From Nesterenkonia aurantiaca (GTDB lineage Bacteria; Actinomycetota; Actinomycetes; Actinomycetales; Micrococcaceae): DNA of 64,000 nt. The stretch lies in the NCBI RefSeq assembly GCF_004364585.1, contig NZ_SOAN01000011.1, positions 1 to 64,000 on the forward strand, read 5' to 3'. A program made the position numbers and the translations under genes. The notes below the pieces were generated by a model. The model saw only the letters and a list, made by a program, of their open reading frames with translations. It ran no database searches and was not told where the DNA came from. Below are positions 1 through 8,540 of the stretch, in pieces; the first letter of the stretch is position 1, and each line of letters opens with the position of its first letter.

Positions 1-329
1 GTGTTCGTCATGATCTGACCAGTCTTCCCGCCCGAGGACTCGGGCAACAAGACGACTCTCACAACGACTGGATCTAAAAAACGGGGTCAGCCCAGCAGGA
101 CCGGCGAGACGATCACCTGCTCGCGAAAGCAAACAAAGTCCAGGAGAAGCGTCAATCGAGACTGGACAACCTCAGATTGGACCGGGATGACGAGTCTCCT
201 TCTTAGGGGCTCCACAGCTGACTAGGAACGACTCACTGCTGACACGGGCCTGAGCAGCCGCCTGTCCTGCCGAGGTGTAGCCGGCGACCGGGACTCCGAA
301 GGCACTCTCGTCGGCAGCTGGGCTGCGGC
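1..329. other. No recognisable gene; short hairpin near the left edge
   Basis: I find no open frame with family-like content here. The one structure I see is an inverted repeat: GTCTT (22-26) and GCCCGAG (30-36) pair with CTCGGGC (39-45) and AAGAC (49-53), leaving a 3x3 internal mismatch and a 2-base tip. It could be a terminator for a gene to the left of the window, but no T-run follows on either strand. The remaining sequence to 329 is unassigned and may be decayed coding DNA. Confidence 0.4.
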
Positions 330-833
330 TCAGCCACCCAGCTGCTCGTAATGCTCCGACAGCGCGGGATAGTAGTCGTCCCAGTCCACCTGCGCCGGAT
401 CTTCGCCCGCAAGCATGGCGCCGAGCCGGTCGAGGTAGTACTCCCAGCCGGGTCCGATGCTGCCCAGCGGGTCATCGCCGATCCGCTGGGCGAAGAGCAG
501 GGTGGTGAGGCCGTCCTCGTGGCCCAGCTCGAAGCGCAGGTGCCAGAGCGCCGGTCCGACACCGGTCTGCACGGTGAGGCTGTGCGGCGGGCTGCACTGA
601 AGGATCTCGCACTCCTCCGGCGGAGCGTCCTGGCCCTCGGCGGTCATCGAGAAGGTGACCTTCCCGCTGGCGGGGTCTCCCTCCCAGCGCCCGATCCACT
701 TCACCAGCTGCGCGGAGTCCGTCATCGCCGCCCAGACGGTCTCCAGCGGCTCCGCGAAACGACGCTGAAACGCCAGTTCCCTTCCGTGAGGCCCGACGCC
801 GAGCGTCCCCGTGGCTGCTGGTCCTGTGCTCAT
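330..833 (-). CDS. SRPBCC/AHSA1-domain protein
   Basis: A 167-residue START/SRPBCC-fold protein of the AHSA1 (activator of Hsp90 ATPase homologue) type. The family signature is visible: an aromatic opening strand (ELAFQRRFAEPLETVWAAMTD), then a W-x-G-x-W-type turn (KWIGRWEGDP) and a late helix with W/Y residues (GWEYYLDRL). Such proteins bind small hydrophobic ligands in a helix-grip cavity; no ligand can be named. The ATG at 833 is preceded by a good GGAGAAGGTGA ribosome site. It lies 31 bases downstream of the alanine-dehydrogenase-like gene on the same strand and could be co-transcribed with it. No membrane segment or signal peptide is seen. Confidence 0.75.
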   Translation of the reverse strand: MSTGPAATGTLGVGPHGRELAFQRRFAEPLETVWAAMTDSAQLVKWIGRWEGDPASGKVTFSMTAEGQDAPPEECEILQCSPPHSLTVQTGVGPALWHLRFELGHEDGLTTLLFAQRIGDDPLGSIGPGWEYYLDRLGAMLAGEDPAQVDWDDYYPALSEHYEQLGG

Positions 834-864
834 CGGTGGGTCACCTTCTCCAGACGGTCCGGCC

Positions 865-2073
865 CTACGCGGTCCGGGTGTGTGGGTATGCCGGCTCCCG
901 GTGTTGGAAGCTCAGGATGTTCGGGTTCTGGATCTCGCCCTGGTTGATCTCGATGGCGCGGGAGATGATCGGACTCTTCGCCCAGGTGGTCGGGCCCTCC
1001 ATCACAGTGCGCAGGAACGGCAGGAGCGCGGCGCTGACCTCCCAGGTCGCGGAGTTCCAGAGGTAGGAGGGGCTATGGTCCACGGCGTAGTAGTTGATGC
1101 CCCGGCCCACCGTGAACATCGGCTCGTCGAACGTGGTGGTCTGCGCCCATTCGACGCCCATCCCCGGGTCGCAGGACACGTCGATGATCAGGCTGCCCCC
1201 GGAGAAGCGCTCAAGATCCTTGGTCCGCAGGTAGGTCAGCGGCGCGGTGACGTCTTGAAGCGTGCAGTTGACGACGATGTCGTGGGATGCCAGGAACTCC
1301 GGCAGCGGGACATCCCCGGCTGAGGTGAGGACCTCGCTCTCGGGCGTGGTGCCGGATTCGGTCTTGAGCTGGGTGATGTGGGCGGTATGGATCGGGGAAC
1401 CCACCGCCGTCGCGCCGCGCTGGGTCAGGACCTGGATGTCATGGATTCCCTGTGCCTTGAGTGCGGTCACCGCACCTCGAGCGGTGGCACCGAAGCCGAT
1501 CACCACCGCGCTGCGCCGGGGCCCGTAGTCCCCGGTCGAGCCGATCAGGCTCAGCGCATGCAGCACGGAGCAGTAGCCGGCCAGCTCGTTGTTCTTGTGG
1601 AACACATGCAGGTTGAAGTCACCCCGTGGGGTCCAGTGGTTCATCGCCTCGAAGGCGATCAGCGTCAGCCGATGATCGATCGCGGTCTGCGTCAGCCCGG
1701 CGTCCTGGACGCAGTGCGGCCAGCCCCACAGGATGCCGCCAGCAGGAAGCGCCGTCACATCCGCCGCCTGCGGCTTGGGCAGGAGCAGGACGTCGGCCGA
1801 TTCCATGACCTCGGCGCGTTCAGCGACCCGACCCACGCGGGATTCGACGTAGTCCGGTGCCAGCTGGAAGTCCGAGCCGTAGCCGCGCTCGACCACCATC
1901 CGGGCGCGCAGATCCGGGTCGATCTGGTCCAGGTGGTGCGGGTGGATCGGCAAGCGGCGCTCGTTCTCCATCGAAGAGTTCGCAAGCACCCCGAGAGTGA
2001 GCAGTCCGCTGCTCGAAGACGGGGTCTCCGGAGTCTCGGCGGAGGCGGCGGAAGCAGAAGTGGTGCTGGACAT
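865..2073 (-). CDS. Alanine dehydrogenase/PNT-family protein, N5-(carboxyethyl)ornithine synthase-like
   Basis: A 402-residue member of the alanine dehydrogenase/pyridine nucleotide transhydrogenase superfamily. The N-terminal substrate domain has the conserved start (ENERRLPIHP), and the NAD(P) domain has a Rossmann turn GFGATARG followed by a helix. The closest family I recognise is N5-(carboxyethyl)ornithine synthase, which makes an opine-like amino acid from pyruvate and ornithine using NADPH. Residues 1-24 are a Ser/Thr/Ala-rich tail outside the fold. The start at 2073 has a GGGAA-like site. An alanine-dehydrogenase-like activity on another amino acid is equally possible; substrate assignment is inference. 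Confidence 0.65.
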   Translation of the reverse strand: MSSTTSASAASAETPETPSSSSGLLTLGVLANSSMENERRLPIHPHHLDQIDPDLRARMVVERGYGSDFQLAPDYVESRVGRVAERAEVMESADVLLLPKPQAADVTALPAGGILWGWPHCVQDAGLTQTAIDHRLTLIAFEAMNHWTPRGDFNLHVFHKNNELAGYCSVLHALSLIGSTGDYGPRRSAVVIGFGATARGAVTALKAQGIHDIQVLTQRGATAVGSPIHTAHITQLKTESGTTPESEVLTSAGDVPLPEFLASHDIVVNCTLQDVTAPLTYLRTKDLERFSGGSLIIDVSCDPGMGVEWAQTTTFDEPMFTVGRGINYYAVDHSPSYLWNSATWEVSAALLPFLRTVMEGPTTWAKSPIISRAIEINQGEIQNPNILSFQHREPAYPHTRTA

Positions 2074-2158
2074 CGATATTCCCGTCGTGAGGGAACCAAG
2101 GGCGGCTCCTGTCCCGACTGTACGCCGATCCTTACATGGCGATCACGAGTTGCTGAGC

Positions 2159-2599
2159 TCAGTCGCGACCGGGTCGCCGCCGATTCGCCTTGATCTCCGA
2201 GCGTTCCCGCTTGCCCGCGAGACGACGTCGGTGCGAACCGCGGGTGCGCCGCGTGGGACGCCGAATGACCGGGGGAGCGATCGCCTCGCGGAGCAGCTCG
2301 GAGAGCCGCTCACGTGCCGCGGTGCGATTCCTCCGCTGCGAGCGGTGCTCGGCTGCGCTGATCGTGAGCACCGTGCCGGACAACCGGGAAGCCAGTCGGT
2401 CCAGCGCCAGCCGACGCTGGACCTCGGTGAGCGCCGTCGTCGTCCCCAGGTCCAGGCTCAGCTGGACCCGAGAGTCGGTCGTGTTGACTCCCTGGCCACC
2501 GGGCCCCGAGGCATGCGAGAACTGCTCCTGGAGCTCACCGGCCGGGATGATCAGGCCATGAGGTGCCCCGGGTCCCGGGGGTACGCGCAGGTTCTCCAC
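2159..2599 (-). CDS. arfB: ArfB/YaeJ-type peptidyl-tRNA hydrolase (ribosome rescue)
   Basis: A short class-I release-factor-like protein carrying the catalytic GGQ motif within SGPGGQGVNTTDSRVQL, followed by a strongly basic C-terminal tail (ANRRRPGRD at the end). It lacks codon-recognition domains. This is the ArfB architecture: it hydrolyses peptidyl-tRNA on ribosomes stalled without a stop codon, with the basic tail lying in the mRNA tunnel. The frame is open upstream to 2833 but that part is low-complexity and overlaps the neighbouring gene. I therefore place the start at the GTG at 2599, giving 146 residues, usual for the family; the ribosome site there is poor, so the start is uncertain. 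Confidence 0.8.
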   Translation of the reverse strand: MENLRVPPGPGAPHGLIIPAGELQEQFSHASGPGGQGVNTTDSRVQLSLDLGTTTALTEVQRRLALDRLASRLSGTVLTISAAEHRSQRRNRTAARERLSELLREAIAPPVIRRPTRRTRGSHRRRLAGKRERSEIKANRRRPGRD

Positions 2600-2717
2600 G
2601 CCTTCCAGTCTGCCGCACACAGCGGCGGGGCATGCGCACCGGCCGGTCCTGGTCCGCTCAGCCCGGTCCTGTTCCGCCCAGCCTCGTGCGAGTCCGCTCC
2701 TCCCGGTCCCGGCCCGC

Positions 2718-3905
2718 TCAGCGCAGCCCTTCGAGCACCCGCAGCGCGCTGCCGGTCCCGTCCTCCTCCGCCATCCTGTGGGCGGCCGCGCGGACCGCCG
2801 GGCGGAAGCGCTCGACCCCGGAGAGCGCGGCACTCAGCCGATCCGCGGTCAGGCGCCGCTGCGGGATCGGATCCGGAGCAAGGCCCTTCTCGCGCAGCCG
2901 GGCGCCCCAGAACGGCTGATCGGCGATGAAGGGAGCCAGCACCGACACGGCCCCGGCTGCCGTCGCCGCATGGACGGTGCCGATCCCACCGTGGTGCACC
3001 GCTGCCGTGGCCGCTGCGAACACCGGGGCGTGAGCCACGGAGTCGGTCACGTGGACGTCAGATCCGTGCAGCTGCGGTGGCACCGCGAGCCCGCCGAGCC
3101 CGGTCACCAGCAGCGCGCGGAATCCGGCCTCGCGAATCCCGCCGAGGACTTCTCGGGCCCGCGCTGCAGGGTCCCCGGAGGACATCGATCCGAACCCGGC
3201 ATAGATGAAGTCGCCGCCGGCGATGAAGTCGGCCGTCTCGGCAGAAAGCGCACCTGCCCGGTCCAGAGTCCAGGAGCCGGTGAGATGCACGGTCTCGGGC
3301 CAGTCGGTGGGTCTCTCCAACAGCGCCGCGCTGATCGGCAGCAGCGTGGCCGCAGGCGGGGCGGCCGGACCTGGAGTCCGCCCGAGAAGCCGGGAGACAT
3401 CGCGCAGATCGCGACGGAACATCGCGCGACCGGCGCCGGCGGCGCGGTAGGTGTGCCGATTGAACCGACCCAGGTCCCGGCTGCTGGTGCCGGCGGCTGG
3501 AAACGCGGTCGTCGGGGTCATCACCGGCACGATCTCGACCAGCGCGTGGGGAATCCCGAGGGCGTCGGCGACCAGTCCGGCGGAGAGGATCTTCGGATGA
3601 GCCACCAGCACCTCGGGCTCGAAATCCCATGCCGCCCGCGCGGACTCGATGATCACCGCCCGCATCAGCGGCTGCACCGTGGAGCGGTAGGAGCGGATCG
3701 CGGCGGCCACCGAGACCCCCTGCTGCTCGATCATCGCGGTGTAGTCCACGCCCATGCTGACCACGTCCAACCCGGAGAGATCCGCACCCGAACGGTCTGG
3801 AACCACCAGGCGCACCTGATGGCCGGCACGCACGGCGCGCCTGGCCAGGGCGGCAAACGGTTCGACGTCGCCGCGTGATCCGGCCGTCGCGAGCAGCATC
3901 CGCAT
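2718..3905 (-). CDS. UDP-sugar-type glycosyltransferase, GT1/MGT family
   Basis: A roughly 395-residue GT-B glycosyltransferase of family 1, resembling macrolide and sterol glucosyltransferases. The N-terminus has the acceptor-domain signature (LLATAGSRGDVEPF). The C-terminal donor domain has HHGGIGT and PFIADQPFWG, the nucleotide-sugar binding motifs of this family. It transfers a sugar to a small lipophilic acceptor that cannot be named. I chose the ATG at 3905 because an AGGTGAG site precedes it; GTG at 3914 or ATG at 3899 are alternatives. It lies downstream of the DUF2071 gene on the same strand and diverges from the glycosyltransferase/cryptochrome run. Confidence 0.8.
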   Translation of the reverse strand: MRMLLATAGSRGDVEPFAALARRAVRAGHQVRLVVPDRSGADLSGLDVVSMGVDYTAMIEQQGVSVAAAIRSYRSTVQPLMRAVIIESARAAWDFEPEVLVAHPKILSAGLVADALGIPHALVEIVPVMTPTTAFPAAGTSSRDLGRFNRHTYRAAGAGRAMFRRDLRDVSRLLGRTPGPAAPPAATLLPISAALLERPTDWPETVHLTGSWTLDRAGALSAETADFIAGGDFIYAGFGSMSSGDPAARAREVLGGIREAGFRALLVTGLGGLAVPPQLHGSDVHVTDSVAHAPVFAAATAAVHHGGIGTVHAATAAGAVSVLAPFIADQPFWGARLREKGLAPDPIPQRRLTADRLSAALSGVERFRPAVRAAAHRMAEEDGTGSALRVLEGLR

Positions 3906-3971
3906 CTCACTCACCTGCTTTCATCGACGTCCTCATCCACCCCGATCTCCCGATTTAGCCCCGCCGCTCGG

Positions 3972-4745
3972 TCAGCTCCGCCGCTCGGCCGGGCCCTGCC
4001 GGGGCGCCCGCTGCGGGGCGGCGAAGACCGTGGTGACCTCGGGGGCGTAGAGCACCGAGTCTGGAGCGCGTGCGCTGAGGCCGTCGAAGCCCGCGGCGGC
4101 CAGCAGCCCGTCCTCGAGGTGGGTCAGCTCGGCGGGCTGCAGCGGCCAGGGTTCGTGGCTGTTGCGGCAGTAGAGGGTGCGCCCCAGGTGCCGTTCGTGG
4201 AAGCCCCAGCGGGAGGTCAGGAAGCTGGCCACCGGGTCCTGCGCCAGGTCCGTGTCTGCTCCGGACTGGGGCCCTGGGCGCACGCGCAGTGTGGAGGCGG
4301 CCGCGTGCTGGCCGTGTCGGCGAGTGGTGTACTCCACCTCGCCCTGGTGCTGCCGGATCTTCATCGACGCCCACTGATACCGCAGCCCGAACGCGGCCCG
4401 CGCGACCAGCACCGGGATCAGGTGAGAGGCCTCCAGGCTGCGGAAGACCACCCCGCGGCGACCATGCTCGTCGATGGAGTAGAGCCGGACGTTGACCTCC
4501 GGGAAGTCACCGAGCCACGGAATGGCGGGTCCGCCCAGGAAGGAGCTCTTGGACATCTGAAACCCGATCAGCCCCACCCAGGAGCTGCCATCTAACACGT
4601 CTGGGGAACAGCCGGGCGGCATATAGGGTTCGACGACGCCGGGGTCGACCCGCCAATGCACGAAGGACACCTCACTCCACCGCTGCCGCAGGATGGCGGC
4701 GCCGCCCAGCGGCGGGGCCTCGGGGGAGAGTGCGTTGAAAGCCAT
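3972..4745 (-). CDS. DUF2071/YqjF-family protein
   Basis: A 257-residue protein of the YqjF/DUF2071 family. The sequence shows the typical course: an early W-x-x-V-x-F-x-H-W segment (RWSEVSFVHWRVDP), then PPG near residue 45, W-V-G-L-I-G-F, and a later F-x-E-x-N-V-R-x-Y segment. The fold is acetoacetate-decarboxylase-like but no activity is established that I can cite. The start at 4745 has GAGG seven to eight bases upstream. It is divergent from the GT2 gene at 4925, so a shared control region lies in 4746-4924. DUF2071 genes often sit near photolyase-like genes, which fits the cryptochrome nearby, but that is context only. Confidence 0.75.
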   Translation of the reverse strand: MAFNALSPEAPPLGGAAILRQRWSEVSFVHWRVDPGVVEPYMPPGCSPDVLDGSSWVGLIGFQMSKSSFLGGPAIPWLGDFPEVNVRLYSIDEHGRRGVVFRSLEASHLIPVLVARAAFGLRYQWASMKIRQHQGEVEYTTRRHGQHAAASTLRVRPGPQSGADTDLAQDPVASFLTSRWGFHERHLGRTLYCRNSHEPWPLQPAELTHLEDGLLAAAGFDGLSARAPDSVLYAPEVTTVFAAPQRAPRQGPAERRS

Positions 4746-4924
4746 CAGGGAACCTCGTCATCAGCGCAGGGAGGTCGATGCTCCTGGGAGCACCGGCGGT
4801 TCAAGAGCATCTTATCCAGCGCAGATCACCGCCGGGCCCGAAGTCGCACACGCTGGACTCTGACGGCGTAGATTTGCTCATCAGTGCAAGAGCGCAATCC
4901 TCCGACTTCATGAGACAGGTGGCG

Positions 4925-5710
4925 ATGGCTGCAGAACATGACGGGCCGGTGACCGTCTCGGTGGTCATCCCGGTCAAGGACGACAGCGCGGAACTCACCG
5001 TCTGCCTCGCGGCACTTGCGGCGCAGACCCGGACCGCCGAGGAGATCATCGTGGTCGACAACGCCTCCACCGATGACTCCGCCGCCGCCGCGAGAGCCGC
5101 CGGCGCCACCGTGGTGAGCTGCCGGCAGCCCGGCATCCCTGCGGCGAGCGCCACCGGCTACGACGCCGCCACTGGGGACCTGATTCTGCGGCTCGACGCG
5201 GACTGCGTGCCGGGACCTCGATGGATCCAGGACGTGATCGCAGCCTTCGAGGAGCAGCCCGAGGTCGCGGCGCTGACCGGACCGGCCGTGTTCATCGACG
5301 GACCGGTGCCGCTGCGACGTCCCCTGGTGCGCGCCTACCTCTTCGCCTATATGAACTTCTCCATCCCTGCGCTGGGACACCGTCCGCTCTTCGGGTCCAA
5401 CCTGGCCATGCGCCGCGAAGCCTGGGAACAGGTGCGACTCGAGGTGCACCGCGACGACCCCGAGATCCACGACGATCTGGACCTGTCCTTCCACCTCGGG
5501 GAGCATCACCAGCTCGGGCAGATGGGCGGCGAGCCGATGGGCATCTCGATGCGCCCGTTCAATGACGCCAAAGCCTTCCGACGCCGGATCAAGCGCGGAT
5601 TCCGCTCCGTGACGGTGCACTGGCCCCAGGAGTTCCCACCCTTCCGATGGCGCCGAGCCTCGCTGCGACGCCGCGGTCAGTCCACCGAACCGGCAGGTGA
5701 GCGCCCATGA
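4925..5710 (+). CDS. Glycosyltransferase family 2
   Basis: A GT-A fold family 2 glycosyltransferase of about 261 residues. Visible features are the N-terminal nucleotide-binding strand (VSVVIPVKDDSAEL), I-I-V-V-D-N-A-S, the metal-binding D-x-D in RLDADCVPG, and NLAMRREAWEQV with the following acidic stretch (HDDLDL) near the expected catalytic site. There are no clear membrane spans, so it likely acts at the cytoplasmic face. The frame opens at 4778; the ATG at 4925 is favoured because the family fold begins there and AGGTGG lies just upstream. It overlaps the next gene by ATGA, indicating translational coupling. Confidence 0.8.
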   Translation: MAAEHDGPVTVSVVIPVKDDSAELTVCLAALAAQTRTAEEIIVVDNASTDDSAAAARAAGATVVSCRQPGIPAASATGYDAATGDLILRLDADCVPGPRWIQDVIAAFEEQPEVAALTGPAVFIDGPVPLRRPLVRAYLFAYMNFSIPALGHRPLFGSNLAMRREAWEQVRLEVHRDDPEIHDDLDLSFHLGEHHQLGQMGGEPMGISMRPFNDAKAFRRRIKRGFRSVTVHWPQEFPPFRWRRASLRRRGQSTEPAGERP

Positions 5711-6648
5711 TGACCCCAGACCGGCCCGCGGAGACCCGCTCCGTGGGGCCCGATCCGTCCACCGCTGCCCCCTCCTCCGCCGATCCCTCGACCGCCGATC
5801 CCTCCACTGCTGCGGGCGCCGCGCTGATCGGACCCGTCCCAGCCCCCGGGCTCCACGTGATGAGCTGGAACATCCGGCGTCGGACCTTCGCGCTGACTCC
5901 GCGCCGGTCAGATCGCTGGCAGCGTCGCGCCCCCGGGCTGCGCAGCCTCTTGCAGGCCGAACGCCCGACGCTCCTCGGCGTCCAGGAGGCCCTGCCGGAT
6001 CAGGCCAGATTCGTCGCGGAGGCACTGGGTGGCGCCTATGAGCATGTTGGGCACGGACGAGGCCGGCATGCCACGGGTGAGGCCTCGCCGATCTACTACG
6101 ACGCAGACCGCCTCGAACTGCTCGACTGGGAACAGCGCGCGCTCTCGGACACCCCGCACCACCTCGGCTCCCGATCCTGGGGCAACCTCATCCCGCGAAG
6201 CCTGGTCGCAGCGACCTTCCGCGACCGGATGACCACCAGGACCTTCCGGACGCTGAACACCCACCTGGACCACCTCTCCCACCGCTCTCGGCTGCGTGCC
6301 GCCCAGAGCATCCGAGACCTGGTGACCGCCAGCCCGCTGCCGGCGGTCTTCCTGGCCGACCTGAACGCTCGGCCAGGCAGCGCCCCCGTGAAGCGGCTGC
6401 TGCAGGACGGTGGCCTTGCTGACACCTGGGCGGCCGCCGCGCAGAGGGACAGCCAGGAATGGGGGACCTTCGCCGACTACCGGACCCCGCGCGTGGGCCG
6501 GCCCCGGATCGACTGGATCATGGCCTCACCCGAGGTGGACGTGGCCCGCGCCGCGATCAATCCCGCGCGGCACCGCGGCGGATGGCCCTCGGATCACCTG
6601 CCTGTCCAGGCCGTGCTGCACCTTCCGCAGGAGGGCGAGGCCGGGTGA
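5707..6648 (+). CDS. Endonuclease/exonuclease/phosphatase (EEP) family protein
   Basis: A 313-residue EEP-superfamily phosphodiesterase. The metal and catalytic motifs are all present in order: MSWNIRR, GVQEAL, NTHLDH, DLNARPGS and SDHLPV. Substrates in this family include nucleic acids, inositol phosphates and sphingolipids, so the substrate is not determined. Residues 1-40 are a Pro/Ser/Thr/Asp-rich tail with repeated DPSTA units, apparently disordered and not a signal peptide. The start overlaps the GT2 stop (ATGA) and the stop overlaps the next start (GTGA), so it sits inside a translationally coupled run. Confidence 0.8.
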   Translation: MMTPDRPAETRSVGPDPSTAAPSSADPSTADPSTAAGAALIGPVPAPGLHVMSWNIRRRTFALTPRRSDRWQRRAPGLRSLLQAERPTLLGVQEALPDQARFVAEALGGAYEHVGHGRGRHATGEASPIYYDADRLELLDWEQRALSDTPHHLGSRSWGNLIPRSLVAATFRDRMTTRTFRTLNTHLDHLSHRSRLRAAQSIRDLVTASPLPAVFLADLNARPGSAPVKRLLQDGGLADTWAAAAQRDSQEWGTFADYRTPRVGRPRIDWIMASPEVDVARAAINPARHRGGWPSDHLPVQAVLHLPQEGEAG

Positions 6649-7298
6649 TCGAAAACTTCCTGCGTCCTCCGCGGAGCCCCACCGAGTTCGCCGCAGATAG
6701 TCTCCGCGGCCTCGGCGTCCTGGGCGTGGTGCTGGCCGCGATGTTCTTCGAGCCCACCGACGCCGGCATCCTCGCCTTCGCCCTGCCAGGACTCTTCGCG
6801 CCACGTTTCCTGGCCTTCCCGGCGGCAGCAGACCTCGTCGTCTCGGCGACCCTTCTGGTCGCGGCCTGGAGCAACGTCTTCGATCTCTACACGCTGATCC
6901 CGAACTGGGACCTGATGGTGCACTTCTTCTGCACCGCCGTGCTGGCCGCCGGGCTCTATATCGTGCTGCTGCGCTCGCAGATGGTGGCTGACCCGCGCGC
7001 GAGCCCGCTCGCCGCCACGGTCGGTGTCCTGCTGGCCACCACGCTCGGCCTGGCGCTGAGTGCGGTGTGGGAGATGGTGGAGTGGCTCGGCTTCACCTTC
7101 ATCACCCCAGACATCTCCGTGACCTACACCGACACCATCGGGGATATGGCCGCCGGTGGGATCGGATCGGTGGTGGCCGGCGTCGTCGTGGTGCTGCACC
7201 TGCGCTCCGACCAGACCCGCCGCCGGTCCGTGTCAGACGCTCCGCCTAGACTGACCTCCAGGCCACAGGATGGAGACTCATGGACACCGACGTCATAG
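6645..7298 (+). CDS. YjdF/DUF2238-like integral membrane protein
   Basis: A membrane protein of about 217 residues when started at the GTG at 6645, which overlaps the EEP stop codon. Four to six hydrophobic segments alternate with short loops. The C-terminal part has WEMVEWLGF followed by YTDTIGDMAAGGIGSVVAG, which is the conserved segment of the YjdF/DUF2238 family. The biochemical role of that family is unknown to me. The charged tail ends in DQTRRR and a Ser/Pro-rich stretch. The last 19 bases overlap the start of the FAD oxidoreductase gene, so the genes are very probably one transcript. Confidence 0.65.
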   Translation: MIENFLRPPRSPTEFAADSLRGLGVLGVVLAAMFFEPTDAGILAFALPGLFAPRFLAFPAAADLVVSATLLVAAWSNVFDLYTLIPNWDLMVHFFCTAVLAAGLYIVLLRSQMVADPRASPLAATVGVLLATTLGLALSAVWEMVEWLGFTFITPDISVTYTDTIGDMAAGGIGSVVAGVVVVLHLRSDQTRRRSVSDAPPRLTSRPQDGDSWTPTS

Positions 7299-8536
7299 TC
7301 ATCGGCGCAGGACTCGCCGGACTGCAGTGCGCCCGTCGGCTGCAGCGCAACGGACAGAGAGTGACCGTGCTCGAAGCCTCAGACGCCGTGGGCGGACGAG
7401 TGCGCACCGACCTGATCGACGGCTTCCGCTGCGACCGAGGATTTCAGGTGCTGAACCCGGCCTACCCGGCGGTGCGGGACTGGATCGACGTCGACGCGCT
7501 CGGCCTGCAGCAGTTCGGCGTCGGGGCGGTGATCCGGACCGCTACGAAGACCACCACGCTGGCGCACCCGCTGCGGCACCCGCAGCACGCCCTGGCCACC
7601 CTGGGCAGCCGGCACACCCCGGTCTCGGATCTGCTGGCCTTCGCCCGCTGGCTCGCCCCGACCCTGCGACAGCCTGCCACCGGTCCGCGTCCGGCGCAGG
7701 ACGCCACCCTGCACGAGTCTTTCGAGGCCGCCGGGCTCACCGGAGCGCTGCGCCGGGACGTGCTCGACACGTTTCTGGCCGGGGTCCTGGCCGACAGCAC
7801 CGGGCAGAGCTCGGCGAACTACGTCCGCCTGCTGGTCCGCTGGTTTGCCCTCGGCGCCCCCGGTCTGCCGCGCGAGGGCATGCAGGCGCTTCCCGAACAG
7901 CTGGCCAGCTGGCTGCTGGAGCCGGTGCGGCTGAACACGCCGGCCCGGGATCTGCAGCACACCGCCGACGGGGTCCAGGTCAGCACCGAGGCCGGGACGC
8001 TGCGGGCACGCGCCGCCGTCCTCGCCGTCGGACCCCAGGACCTCTCCGAGCTCACCGATCAGCCGGCCCTGCCCACCCACGGCCTGACCACCTGGTGGTT
8101 CCGAGCCCCGGAGCTTCCCCAGGCCGGACCGTTCCTGATGCTCGACGCCTCCCGGCGCGGCGGAGGCCCCGCCGGCCCGATCTGGAACACCGCGGTGATC
8201 TCCCAGGCCGCCCCCTCCTACGCTCCGGAGGGTCAGCACCTGATCCAGGCCACGACCTTGCTCGACCGGCCCGACGGGCTCGCCGAGGAGGCCACGGTGC
8301 GCCGGGACCTGGAACGGCTGTACCAGAGCTCCACCGCGGACTGGGAGCTGCTGACCCATCACATCGTCGAGCACACGCTCCCGGTGCAACACCCGCCGCT
8401 TCGCGAGGCCAGCCCGCAGCGCGTGGGCGAGCGGGCGCTCATCGCCGGGGACCACCGAGACCACGGCTCGATCCAGGGCGCGCTGACCTCCGGGGATCAG
8501 GCCGGGCAGTCGGTGACCCGCCTGCTCGCCGGCTGA
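7280..8536 (+). CDS. FAD-dependent oxidoreductase, amine oxidase/phytoene desaturase-like
   Basis: A 418-residue flavoprotein with the N-terminal dinucleotide fold DVIVIGAGLAGLQCARRL, then VLEASDAVGGRVRTD (the GG-R-x-x-T/S motif of amine oxidases and protoporphyrinogen oxidase/phytoene desaturase-like enzymes), and a C-terminal FAD-closing segment near AGDHRDHGSIQGAL. No covalent flavin site or signal peptide is seen. The substrate is unknown. It lies four bases before the cryptochrome gene. FAD oxidoreductases of this general kind occur beside photolyase-like genes in light-response loci of other bacteria, which makes a photoprotection role possible but unproven. Confidence 0.8.
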   Translation: MDTDVIVIGAGLAGLQCARRLQRNGQRVTVLEASDAVGGRVRTDLIDGFRCDRGFQVLNPAYPAVRDWIDVDALGLQQFGVGAVIRTATKTTTLAHPLRHPQHALATLGSRHTPVSDLLAFARWLAPTLRQPATGPRPAQDATLHESFEAAGLTGALRRDVLDTFLAGVLADSTGQSSANYVRLLVRWFALGAPGLPREGMQALPEQLASWLLEPVRLNTPARDLQHTADGVQVSTEAGTLRARAAVLAVGPQDLSELTDQPALPTHGLTTWWFRAPELPQAGPFLMLDASRRGGGPAGPIWNTAVISQAAPSYAPEGQHLIQATTLLDRPDGLAEEATVRRDLERLYQSSTADWELLTHHIVEHTLPVQHPPLREASPQRVGERALIAGDHRDHGSIQGALTSGDQAGQSVTRLLAG

Positions 8537-8540
8537 GCCC

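Noticed and set aside
5761-5826. Repeated DPSTA-type units in the EEP protein as a functional domain
   Set aside because: Only a few imperfect copies in a disordered N-terminal tail; most likely simple low-complexity sequence.
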